From: MED-G105 sp039819085
GTDB taxonomy: Bacteria > Pseudomonadota > Alphaproteobacteria > Caulobacterales > Parvularculaceae
DNA length: 64,000 bases
Assembly (NCBI GenBank): GCA_039819085.1
Contig: JBCBSQ010000002.1
Coordinates: 239,364-303,363 of the forward strand
Direction of reading: 5' to 3'
Position 1 is the first letter of the stretch. Each line of letters opens with the position of its first letter. The notes beneath the pieces are model-generated. The model made no database searches. It was not told the origin of the DNA and worked only from the letters and a program-made list of their open reading frames with translations. This document shows positions 51,216-59,382 of this stretch, piece by piece. Made by a program: the position numbers and the translations under genes.

Positions 51216-51275
51216 TCGCCTTTTTGCTTTTCGCCTTTTTATCTGTCGCCTTTTTATCTGTCGCCTTTCGCGCCA
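51216..51275. repeat. 15-bp tandem repeats upstream of cytochrome gene
   Basis: Units TCGCCTTTTTGCTTT, TCGCCTTTTTATCTG, TCGCCTTTTTATCTG and a diverged TCGCCTTTCGCGCCA (51216-51275). On the transcribed strand each gives a purine-rich AAAAGGCGA, resembling repeated ribosome sites. The spacing is in frame with the gene. Confidence 0.8.
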
Positions 51276-51423
51276 AAAACCCGGCTGCTCCGCATTCTCA
51301 AAAAGGTAGCTATTCGATGATTTCGGAATCAACCGCCGCACGCATGCGGCAAGGCGGCCGAAGCGCAATTCCGGAACGCGGCCGAAGCATCCGCGGAACG
51401 CTCTTTGCGCGTCCCGACCCTTT

Positions 51424-52725
51424 TCAAGCGATAGCCTTTAGCGCGCCCACAAGCTTCGCGGCGTCCTCCGGCTGATTGTAAATAGCGGGCGTAACGCGCA
51501 CGCAGTCGCCGGCGGCGGGGCCGGTGCGCCGGACGGTGAACACGCCATGATCACGCAGCAGGCGCTTGACGATCGCGTCGTTTTCTTCCGTAGACGTTCG
51601 GCCTTTCAGCCGGAATGACGTCATCGCCGCCACGAGATCCGGGTCGTCGGGCGTCAGAACGTCGATATGCGGCATCTCACGCGCCGGCTGCGCCCAGAGG
51701 TCCCGCAGATATTTGAGCCGCGGCTGCTTCGACGCCGCGCCGCCGACCGCTTCATGGAAATCGAGAGCGTCCGGAACCGTCAGATGCGCAGCGAAGTCAA
51801 ATCCCCCTAGGTGCGCGCGCGCCCGAATGTCATCCTCCCGGCCCGGCTCGCCCATATACCGGTCAATGCTCGGTACACGGTCCTTACGGATATAAATGAG
51901 CCCGCAACCGAGCGGCGCGCCGATCCATTTGTGGAGGTTCATGCCAATGAAGTCAGCGCCAAGCTCAGAAAGCTGAAATTCGATCTGGCCAACCGCGTGG
52001 GCGCTGTCCAGGACAACTTCCGCCCCTGCGCCCTTCGCCATTGCGGCGATTTCCTCGACCGGGTGAATCAGCCCGGTGAGATTGTTTACTTGCGTCAGAA
52101 GCACGAGCTTCACTTTCGGATACTGCTCGAACGCCGACCTATACGCCGCCAGGACGCCCTCGCGGCTCGCAGGCTCCGGCAGCGTGATCTTCCGGACACT
52201 GACGCCACGCCGTTCGGCGAGCCAGTCCATCGAGGACTTCATGGCGCTGTAGTCGAGATCCGCGTACAGAACCTCGTCGCCGGGCTTCAGGCCGTTGTAG
52301 CTGCCAATCAGGATTTGCAGCGCCTCCGTCGCGCTGCGCACAAGCAGCAGTTCCTCCGCGCCGACCCCCAGGAAAGCGGCGAGGCGCGCGTAAACCCCTT
52401 TCATGTCGTCCCAAAATTGGCCGCGCACATAACGCGTATTTTCGCGGTTGACGCGTCGCTGATGAGCCTCATAGGCGGCGCGGACCGGCCGCGCCATCAC
52501 GCCCCAATAACCGTTCTCAAGGTTCGTGTACGCCGCGCTAACGTCGTATTGCGCCGCGACCCGAGACCAGAACGCCTCGTCCCGCGCGACATCTTCGGAC
52601 GGCGAAGCGGGTGGGCTCAGCCCTTCTTGCGCGGCGCGGGCGCCTGATACGACCCCGACAGCGCCAGCGGCGGTCATCAGCGTACGGCGCGAAAAGATCG
52701 GCGATCGAATTTCGGTCATGGTCAT
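51424..52725 (-). CDS. Tat-exported class V aminotransferase-fold PLP enzyme
   Basis: 433 residues. A twin-arginine signal (FSRRTLMTAAGAVGVVSGARAA) suggests export as a folded protein with cofactor. The PLP-dependent class V fold, isopenicillin-N-epimerase/cysteine-desulfurase-like, has VRSATEALQILI, LLTQVNNLTGLIHPVEEI, VVLDSAHAVGQIEF and the Schiff-base Lys in NLHKWIGAPLG. Exported members are known but uncharacterised. The substrate is unknown. The ATG is 31 bp after the tetR stop, so they are likely cotranscribed. Confidence 0.85.
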   Translation of the reverse strand: MTMTEIRSPIFSRRTLMTAAGAVGVVSGARAAQEGLSPPASPSEDVARDEAFWSRVAAQYDVSAAYTNLENGYWGVMARPVRAAYEAHQRRVNRENTRYVRGQFWDDMKGVYARLAAFLGVGAEELLLVRSATEALQILIGSYNGLKPGDEVLYADLDYSAMKSSMDWLAERRGVSVRKITLPEPASREGVLAAYRSAFEQYPKVKLVLLTQVNNLTGLIHPVEEIAAMAKGAGAEVVLDSAHAVGQIEFQLSELGADFIGMNLHKWIGAPLGCGLIYIRKDRVPSIDRYMGEPGREDDIRARAHLGGFDFAAHLTVPDALDFHEAVGGAASKQPRLKYLRDLWAQPAREMPHIDVLTPDDPDLVAAMTSFRLKGRTSTEENDAIVKRLLRDHGVFTVRRTGPAAGDCVRVTPAIYNQPEDAAKLVGALKAIA

Positions 52726-52756
52726 TCAACAGCGTTACTCGGCTTTCGGATAAACG

Positions 52757-53299
52757 CTATAGCCTCTCCGCGAGTTGGTGAAGCGCCGCCGTCGCCGCTT
52801 CCTCGCGGCCAAGCGCGTCAAGGATCGCCGCGCCGTCGACAGCGGCGAGAATCGCCGCGGCCATGGCGGGCCGGTCGCCCTCGAAATCCGCCGGCAGCCG
52901 CCGCTCAATCCAGGCGAGGAAGCCGTCGAGAATGGCGGCCCCAACGCTTCCATGCGGCTCCTCGCCCCGGCTCGCCGCGGCGGTCAATTCAATCCAGAGC
53001 CTCATGGCGGGCTTTAGGTCCGCGCCGCGCGTGATCTCGCCTAGCCGCGCCAGAAGCTCAGACGGCGGCGCGGTCGTTCCCTCCGGAAACGCCGATTCCA
53101 GCTGCGCCATCAGCCGTCCGGCGAGCGCGCCGAACGCCGCCTGCAACAGCTCGTTCTTGTCCTTGAAGTAATAGAGCAGCATCCGGTCGCTCGTCCCCGC
53201 GGCCTTCGCAAGCGGCCGCAAGCTCGCCGCGCCGAGCCCCCGCTCCAGGAGCGTTTCGACGATCGTTTCCAGCAATTCTTCGCGACTGTATTTCGCCAT
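52757..53299 (-). CDS. TetR-family transcriptional regulator
   Basis: 180 residues from ATG 53299. An N-terminal TetR helix-turn-helix (1-58) has ELLETIVETLLERGLGAASLRPLAKAAGTSDRMLLYYFKDKNELL pieces. The C-terminal ligand domain is Ala-rich. The frame is open upstream but runs through the operator region, so the shorter start is right. Two near-identical 18-bp palindromes lie between it and the divergent DUF5367 gene, giving a clear autoregulated repressor arrangement. Ligand unknown. Confidence 0.88.
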   Translation of the reverse strand: MAKYSREELLETIVETLLERGLGAASLRPLAKAAGTSDRMLLYYFKDKNELLQAAFGALAGRLMAQLESAFPEGTTAPPSELLARLGEITRGADLKPAMRLWIELTAAASRGEEPHGSVGAAILDGFLAWIERRLPADFEGDRPAMAAAILAAVDGAAILDALGREEAATAALHQLAERL

Positions 53300-53309
53300 C
53301 AGATTCCAC

Positions 53310-53354
53310 TTGTAGCGGTCGCTACAACATGCCATAACGTAGCGGTCGCTACAA
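53310..53354. promoter_or_regulatory. Two tandem 18-bp TetR operators
   Basis: Site 1 TTGTAGCGGTCGCTACAA (53310-53327) has perfect 8-bp arms around a central GT. Site 2 ACGTAGCGGTCGCTACAA (53337-53354) is the same except for its first two bases. Centres are 27 bp apart. They lie between the tetR and DUF5367 starts. Confidence 0.8.
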
Positions 53355-53368
53355 ATTGGAGAGACATC

Positions 53369-53818
53369 ATGCCCATCAGCAAAGCTACACCGAACGCCAT
53401 GCCCCGAAACGCCGCCGCAATGGAAGACGGCGAGATGTCCGCCGCCCGCATCGGTCTCTTTCTCGCGATCGGCGCCGTCTTCTGGTTCCTCGCCGCGCTG
53501 ATGGTTCGGTTCGCCGGACCGATGGCTTTCGATGTGGGGCTGCGCCACCTGTTCCTCTACGCCGCCTGCGCGCCGCTGGGCTTCGTCTCAACCTGGGCGA
53601 TCGCCCGGATCACAGCAACGCCGCTCAACGCCATGGTCGGCCCAATGGTGATCATGATCACCATCGCGACTTTTCTGGACGGCGCGGCGCTTGTCTGGGC
53701 GCCGGCGCTATATGGCGGCGCGGCCATCGCAGCCCATGGCGGCGCGGCCATCCTGTGGGGCGTTGGCTGTTTCTTTGTCGCCGCCCTCGTCTTTGCGGGC
53801 GGTAGGGTGCGCGCCTGA
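53369..53818 (+). CDS. DUF5367-like four-helix membrane protein
   Basis: 149 residues, four membrane segments (about 28-47, 55-77, 88-110 and 122-145) after a polar N-terminus. GGAGAG precedes ATG 53369. DUF5367 proteins are small membrane proteins often next to TetR repressors. The gene sits directly behind the double operator, so it is the likely target. Function unknown. Confidence 0.75.
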   Translation: MPISKATPNAMPRNAAAMEDGEMSAARIGLFLAIGAVFWFLAALMVRFAGPMAFDVGLRHLFLYAACAPLGFVSTWAIARITATPLNAMVGPMVIMITIATFLDGAALVWAPALYGGAAIAAHGGAAILWGVGCFFVAALVFAGGRVRA

Positions 53819-53986
53819 TGCGCGCGATCTCCCCTTCCACTCAGCGTCCCCGCTGAGAACCTTCCGACCACGGCGCCCCACCGCCGCAGCGCTCAGGCCT
53901 TGCAAAGCGCGCCAGCTCCGGTTTCCTTACCATTCGGACAGAAACCGGGGCGATGGCGCCTTGGGTCAGAGTTTGTGGGAACGAGC

Positions 53987-56089
53987 ATGCGGAAGAGATA
54001 CGCGCAGGCGGCGATGATCGCCGCCTTTGGGTTGATTGCGACAGGAACGCCGGCGGCCGCCGAAAGTGATCCGTCTAAAGACAAAATATCGGAGGAGCGC
54101 GATCCGGCGTATCTCGCGCCGAAGGACGTTTTCGACATCGAGTACGCCGCCGACCCGCAAATCGCTCCCGACGGCTCGTCGGTCGCCTATGTGCGGCGCT
54201 GGCATGACATCATGACCGACAAGGCGCGCAGCAATGTCTGGATCGTCAAGGCGGACGGAAGCGGCCACCGCCCCGTCGCGTCGGGCCGGAACGACTTCGG
54301 CGAGCCCCGTTGGTCGCCGGATGGAAACCGCCTCGCTTATGTGTCGGGCGCCGAAGGCTCGCCGCAGATCTATGTGCGCTGGATGGACACTGGCGACGTC
54401 GCGCTCGTGACAAACCTCACCAAAGCGCCGCGCGAGCTCGCCTGGTCGCCGGACGGCGAGACGATCGCTTTCGTCATGGACGTCCCCGTCGACAAAGACC
54501 CGCTTGTCAAAACCAAGGTCGACAAGCCGGAAAACGCAGAGTGGGCCGAGCCCTTCAAGGTCATCGACGACGCCCGCTTCCGCCGCGACGGCGAAGGCTT
54601 CGTTGAGCCGGCGCGCGCGCACATCTTCGTGGTCCCGGCGGACGGCGGCGCGCCGCGACAATTGACCTCCGGCGACTTCAACCATGACGGCCCGTTATCC
54701 TGGACGCCCGCAGGCGACGCCATCGTCTTCGCCGCGAACAGACATGAAGGCTGGGCGCTGGAAACCGTGGAGGCGGACATTTTCGCCATCTCCCTCGACG
54801 GTGAGTTGACGCAACTGACGGACATGCCGGGCGCGGAGTCAGCGCCGGTCGTCTCGCCAAAGGGCGACAAGATCGCATTCCTCCGGTCAGAGAACAAAAA
54901 ACTCGCCTACCGCTTGTCGCGCCTCTATGTGATGGATACGGATGGTTCGAACGCCGGACCCGTCGCAGCGGATTTCAATCGCCGCGCCTTCGATCCCGCC
55001 TGGGCGGCGGACGGTTCGGGGGTCTACTTCACATTTGACGATCACGGCGCGCGCCATGTGGGCTTTACCGACCTCGCCGGCGAGCGCCGCGAAGTCGCCA
55101 AAGGCCTTGGCGGCGTCTCTGTCGGCCGCCCCTATCTGAGCGGCGGCTACACCGTCGCGCGTGACGGCGCAATCGCCTTCACCAAGGGCCGCGCGCACCG
55201 CCCTTCAGACGTCGCCATCGCCAAGGCGGGCGCGACAAAGACCCTGACGGATCTCAATGAGGACCTGCTCGGCCGGAAGAAGCTCGGGAAAGTCACGGAG
55301 ATCGTTTACAAATCATCCCTGGACGGACGTGACATCCAGGGCTGGTACGTCACGCCGCCGGATTTCGACCCCAAGAAGAAGTATCCCCTTATCCTCGAAA
55401 TCCATGGCGGCCCGCACCTCGCCTATGGCCCGACTTTCTCTCTGGAGATTCAACGCTACGCGGCGGAAGGCTATGTCGTCTTCTATGACAACCATCGCGG
55501 GTCATCCTCCTATGGCGAAGAGTTTGGCCTCCTGTTGCAGCACAAATATCCGGGCAAGGAGGACTTTCAGGATCATATGGACGGCGTTGACGCCGTCATC
55601 GCCAAAGGCTTTGTCGATCCGGAGCGCCTGTTCATCGCCGGCGGATCGGCGGGCGGCGTCGCAACCGCCTACGCGGTCGGCCTGACCGGCCGTTTCAAGG
55701 CCGCCGTCGCAGCGAAGCCGATCATCAACTGGACCAGCAAGGTGCTGACCGCCGACAGCTATATCTATCAGAGCCGGCACCAGTTCCCAGGGCTTCCGTG
55801 GGAGGAGTTCGAGCACTACTGGGCGCGCTCGCCCCTGTCGTTGGCTGGAAACGTCACCACCCCGACCATGCTGATGACGGGCGAAGAAGACTACCGGACG
55901 CCGATCACGGAGTCGGAGCAATTCTACCAGGCGCTTACCCTGCGCGGGATCGACACGGTCCTTGTGCGCGTGCCGGGATCCGGCCATGGCATTGCCGGAC
56001 GCCCCTCGCGTCTCATCAACAAGGTCGAGCACACCCTCGCCTGGTTCGCGCGCTATGATCCGGCCAAAGAGGATAAGGACGACGAATAG
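53987..56089 (+). CDS. S9 family serine peptidase (prolyl oligopeptidase clan), exported
   Basis: 700 residues from ATG 53987. A signal peptide (QAAMIAAFGLIATGTPAAA) is followed by a WD40-like beta-propeller with repeated EPRWSPDGNRLAYVS and ELAWSPDGETIAFV units. The C-terminal alpha/beta-hydrolase has IHGGPHLAYGP, nucleophile GGSAGGVAT, the Asp in TGEEDYRTP and the His in GSGHGI. Acts on short peptides in the periplasm, of dipeptidyl/acylaminoacyl peptidase type. Confidence 0.88.
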   Translation: MRKRYAQAAMIAAFGLIATGTPAAAESDPSKDKISEERDPAYLAPKDVFDIEYAADPQIAPDGSSVAYVRRWHDIMTDKARSNVWIVKADGSGHRPVASGRNDFGEPRWSPDGNRLAYVSGAEGSPQIYVRWMDTGDVALVTNLTKAPRELAWSPDGETIAFVMDVPVDKDPLVKTKVDKPENAEWAEPFKVIDDARFRRDGEGFVEPARAHIFVVPADGGAPRQLTSGDFNHDGPLSWTPAGDAIVFAANRHEGWALETVEADIFAISLDGELTQLTDMPGAESAPVVSPKGDKIAFLRSENKKLAYRLSRLYVMDTDGSNAGPVAADFNRRAFDPAWAADGSGVYFTFDDHGARHVGFTDLAGERREVAKGLGGVSVGRPYLSGGYTVARDGAIAFTKGRAHRPSDVAIAKAGATKTLTDLNEDLLGRKKLGKVTEIVYKSSLDGRDIQGWYVTPPDFDPKKKYPLILEIHGGPHLAYGPTFSLEIQRYAAEGYVVFYDNHRGSSSYGEEFGLLLQHKYPGKEDFQDHMDGVDAVIAKGFVDPERLFIAGGSAGGVATAYAVGLTGRFKAAVAAKPIINWTSKVLTADSYIYQSRHQFPGLPWEEFEHYWARSPLSLAGNVTTPTMLMTGEEDYRTPITESEQFYQALTLRGIDTVLVRVPGSGHGIAGRPSRLINKVEHTLAWFARYDPAKEDKDDE

Positions 56090-56110
56090 GCCGCCACCGC
56101 CTCCTACGTC

Positions 56111-56137
56111 TTCGGCGCCCCAATCCGGGACGCCGAA
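56111..56137 (+). terminator. Stem-loop downstream of S9 peptidase gene
   Basis: Arms TTCGGCG (56111-56117) and CGCCGAA (56131-56137), extended inward by CCC/GGG with a small bulge. It starts 22 bp after the stop codon. There is no U-run. Confidence 0.45.
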
Positions 56138-56378
56138 CAAACGCCGTCGGATAAGGGATCACCGGACAGGCGAAAGGACCCACGCGCGCGCAACCATGCG
56201 CCGGCGCTGATCGCGTCAGCAGCGTGACGCGGCACGCGTTCCGTGCGCGTCGCGACGCCTACGCACGTCGTGCGCGCGGCGCTCATCTTGCTTCGACTAG
56301 TCGCGTCGGCCCCTCCGCCTGCGTCGCAGAATGCGAGCAGGCCAGGGGCGTCAATGCGCAAGTTGGAGTTTGCAAACC

Positions 56379-57020
56379 ATGAAACTGAAATCGATTCTGC
56401 TCGCCGCAACGGCGAGCGTCCTGGCGACGACCGGCGCGAACGCCGCCGTCGCGACCTTCGATCTGACTGGCGACGGACGGAACATCGGGCCGTCGTTCAC
56501 GTTCGTCTACGGCTCCCGCAGCCTCACCGCGACGGCGATCAACGCCGAAGCCCCGCCGACGCCTCAGCTGCACCAGAACAGCTTCGGCCTTGGCGTCAAT
56601 CTCGGTGTCGGCGACGCCAATCAGCTGGACAGTATCGATGATGACGAGGCGATCGTTTTCGACGCCGGCCACATCGCAACTTACAGCGACATCACGCTGT
56701 CGCGCGCCTCGATGACCGACCAATACCTGATCTACGGCACGAATGACGCGTCGATCCTGTCGATTGCCGCAGGGGGCCTTTCAGCGATCACATCGATCAG
56801 TACGCTTGTTGCGTCCGGCGTCGGCGTCGGCGGTTCGGTGACGGTCGATCTGGACGCGGCGTTCCGCTACCTGATCGCGACGCTCCCGAGCGGATCCGAC
56901 TCCCGTTTCCGCGTCAGCAGCGTCTCGACCGCGGTGCCGCTTCCGGGCGCTCTGCCGTTCATGGCGACAGCGCTCGTCGGCGCCGCGGCGGCGCGCCGGA
57001 GGAAGAAAGCCGCCATCTAG
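56379..57020 (+). CDS. VPLPA-CTERM-type sorted exported protein
   Basis: 213 residues from ATG 56379 with GGAG upstream. A signal peptide (KLKSILLAATASVLATTGANA) is followed by a beta-rich body without Cys. The C-terminal sorting tail is VPLPGALPFMATALVGAAAARRRKK: motif, hydrophobic span, basic end. It is the second protein of this kind in the window, with an unrelated body, so both may be substrates of one sorting enzyme elsewhere. The preceding 289 bp hold only the hairpin already listed. Confidence 0.8.
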   Translation: MKLKSILLAATASVLATTGANAAVATFDLTGDGRNIGPSFTFVYGSRSLTATAINAEAPPTPQLHQNSFGLGVNLGVGDANQLDSIDDDEAIVFDAGHIATYSDITLSRASMTDQYLIYGTNDASILSIAAGGLSAITSISTLVASGVGVGGSVTVDLDAAFRYLIATLPSGSDSRFRVSSVSTAVPLPGALPFMATALVGAAAARRRKKAAI

Positions 57021-57157
57021 AATACCTGCGCTACGGCGCCGATCTTGCGTTCATTCACCTGGTCGGCGCCGCGGCGGTCTTGCCCCAGGAAAGATCAGTG
57101 CGTGCCGCAATCGACGACCCCGCCGGCGTTGCGTCTTTGGGGGGCGGTGGGCGTCGC

Positions 57158-57198
57158 GAAGCCGCGCGATGGCGCATCCCCGCCCGTCGCGCGGCTTC
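57158..57198. terminator. Strong stem-loop between convergent genes
   Basis: Perfect 12-bp arms GAAGCCGCGCGA (57158-57169) and TCGCGCGGCTTC (57187-57198) with a 17-nt loop. Located between the VPLPA-CTERM and DUF1475-like genes. Probably a bidirectional terminator. Confidence 0.5.
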
Positions 57199-57245
57199 TG
57201 CGCGCCCTGCTCTTGTGATTTTGCTGAGGGTTAGAGCTGCGGGAG

Positions 57246-57557
57246 TCACCCGCGGAGACGGCGTGCGAGTTCCGGCAACCGCCAGACGAGCCAGGCCGCC
57301 ACCAAAAAGTTTCCAAGCGCGAACGTCGGCAGCGCCCAAATAAGCGCGACAAGCAAGTTTCGCTCAAACAGGAAGATAACCGTCGCGGCGATCGCGAAGC
57401 CGAGATAAAGGTCGATCAGCGTAACGATGGACCAGGGTTCGGCGAGCATTTCCGCCAGCACCGGACCGAGGCCGCGGTCGTCCGCGCCGGTCGCCCAGAC
57501 AATGGCGGCGATGAGCGCAGCGCCGCCGACGGCGAGAAGAATTCGAATGACGATCAT
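57246..57557 (-). CDS. Small membrane protein, DUF1475-like
   Basis: 103 residues with three hydrophobic segments. The sequence PWSIVTLIDLYLGFAIAATVIFLFE, then ALGNFLVAAWLVWRLP, resembles DUF1475 membrane proteins as I remember them. Function unknown. It is 54 bp from the symporter gene on the same strand, downstream of it. Confidence 0.65.
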   Translation of the reverse strand: MIVIRILLAVGGAALIAAIVWATGADDRGLGPVLAEMLAEPWSIVTLIDLYLGFAIAATVIFLFERNLLVALIWALPTFALGNFLVAAWLVWRLPELARRLRG

Positions 57558-57611
57558 GCTCCGCTTACGGCGCAGACCCGGCGGCGGATTAACACGCCGC
57601 TCAAGGACGCG

Positions 57612-58880
57612 TTAGAATTCCGGCTTTGCGCGGAAGACCTCCTCGTCAATTTCGCCCTCCCATTTCGCGACTGTCGTCGCGACTGCGGCGTCGCCGGTGA
57701 CGTTGACGACCGTGCGCATCATGTCGAGCAGCCGGTCGAACGGGAAGATAAAGCCGATCACGATCGCCGTATGCTCAGGGCTCACGTCAAACACGTCGAG
57801 AACAATAGACAAGAGGAACAAAGACGCGGACGGGACCCCCGCCGTGCCGATCGAGACAAGCGCGGCCGTCAACGCGATCAGCGGATAGTGGTGCGGCTCC
57901 AGCGTGTAGCCGAACGCCTGGGCGGTGAAGAGCGCCACAATACCCAGATAAAGCGACGTGCCGTCCATATTGATGGTCGCGCCGAGCGGCAGCACCGAGC
58001 CGGCGACGGACTTCTTCACGCCGAGGTTCTCCGTCACCGCCTTGATGGTGACAGGAAGCGTCGCGGAGGAGGAGGACGTCGAATACGCCACCATCTGCGG
58101 GTCGATCACGCCCCGAAAGAAAAACCGCGCTGGCAGGTTCGCGAAAATCCGGATCAAGCCGCCATAAACGATGATCATGTGGATGAAGGCGCCCGCATAA
58201 ACCGCGAGCGTCAGGCTTAAGATGGCGGTGAATGTCTCAACGCCCTTTGTGCCGGCCGTATGCGCAATCAGCGCGAAGACGCCAAAGGGGGCGAGCTCCA
58301 TAATGACATAAGTCATCTTCAGGATGCCTTCCGAAGCGCTTTCGAAGAAGCGGCCCGCCGGCCGGCCTTCTTCGTGCGCCATCAGGAGGCCGACGCCGAA
58401 AAGCAGCGAAAAGAAGATGACGGCGAGCATGTCGCCTTCGACAAGCGCGGCGAACGGGTTAGTCGGGATGATGCCCATCAGCCGCTCGCCAAGGGGCTGC
58501 GCCTCGCCGAGATCGCGCGGCGTCGCCTGCCCAAGGTCAACGTTGGCGCCGGGCTTGAAGACCGTACCCATGCCGAGGCCGATGAGGTTCGCGAAAAAGG
58601 TCGTCAGCAGATACAGCGTAAACGCCTTGACGCCGATCGTTCCGAGCTTCTTCGGATCGCCCATTGCGTAGATGCCGGCGACAAGCGTGAAGAAAACCAG
58701 CGGCACCACAATCATCCGTATCAGGCGGATAAAGATGTCGCCGACGACTTTGATATTGAGGAGCAACGCCTCTGCTTCGGCCGGCCCCATGGACTGAGAG
58801 ACCGCAATGCCGAAGCCGGCGCCAAGAAAGAGGCCGAGCAGCACGCGCCGCCACAGCTTTATGCCGAACCACCAGCCCAT
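57612..58880 (-). CDS. Dicarboxylate/amino acid:cation symporter (DAACS family)
   Basis: 422 residues, eight membrane helices plus two re-entrant loops. Family marks include the serine-rich YSTSSSSATLPVTIKAVTENLGV, GATINMDGTSLYLGIVALFTAQAFG and GIVALFTAQ, then GTAGVPSASLFLLSIVLDVF. Imports dicarboxylates or acidic amino acids (GltP/DctA type) with sodium or protons. Substrate undetermined. Confidence 0.92.
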   Translation of the reverse strand: MGWWFGIKLWRRVLLGLFLGAGFGIAVSQSMGPAEAEALLLNIKVVGDIFIRLIRMIVVPLVFFTLVAGIYAMGDPKKLGTIGVKAFTLYLLTTFFANLIGLGMGTVFKPGANVDLGQATPRDLGEAQPLGERLMGIIPTNPFAALVEGDMLAVIFFSLLFGVGLLMAHEEGRPAGRFFESASEGILKMTYVIMELAPFGVFALIAHTAGTKGVETFTAILSLTLAVYAGAFIHMIIVYGGLIRIFANLPARFFFRGVIDPQMVAYSTSSSSATLPVTIKAVTENLGVKKSVAGSVLPLGATINMDGTSLYLGIVALFTAQAFGYTLEPHHYPLIALTAALVSIGTAGVPSASLFLLSIVLDVFDVSPEHTAIVIGFIFPFDRLLDMMRTVVNVTGDAAVATTVAKWEGEIDEEVFRAKPEF

Positions 58881-58974
58881 GAATTGATTTCCCCGCGCGC
58901 GGCATCAAGAAAGGTGGCGGGAGCCTAACGGCCTAAGGGCTGAGGTCAATCGCCGCGACAGGCGCCGCTATGGA

Positions 58975-59382
58975 TTAGGAGAGGCCAAGCGCTTTAGACG
59001 CGCGGTCGAAGATATCGACGAACGTCTCGCGCATACGGTCGACCTTGCCAGGTCCAAGCGTACCGAACGCGATGAGCGCCTCTTCAGCCGTCTCCAGCCG
59101 CACGCCGCCTGGCTTCATGTCACCCTCCATATCCCAGCAGGGCGCATCAGGGTCGACCGTCAGCAACAGACGCACGCGCCGATCGTCTTCGGTCGTCATT
59201 TCGAGGCCGTAAATGGTCTCGCGGCCGAAAAGGCCCGTCGTCTGCGCGACCTTCCGCTCGTCGAAAAACACCTCGTCCGCGAACACGCCGCGACGCCAAC
59301 GAATGAGGTGCAAGTCGCCGTCAAGGGCGAGCTTGATGTCCACCTTGCGCCATGCGCGCTTGATAATGTCAGCGTGGATCAT
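58975..59382 (-). CDS. Hypothetical protein coupled to prolyl oligopeptidase
   Basis: 135 residues, soluble and beta-rich, with no signal peptide. It contains KVAQTTGLFGRETIYGLEM and WDMEGDMKPGGVRLETAEEALIAFG. Its ATG overlaps the peptidase stop (ATGA), so translation is coupled. The family is not recognised. Confidence 0.65.
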   Translation of the reverse strand: MIHADIIKRAWRKVDIKLALDGDLHLIRWRRGVFADEVFFDERKVAQTTGLFGRETIYGLEMTTEDDRRVRLLLTVDPDAPCWDMEGDMKPGGVRLETAEEALIAFGTLGPGKVDRMRETFVDIFDRASKALGLS

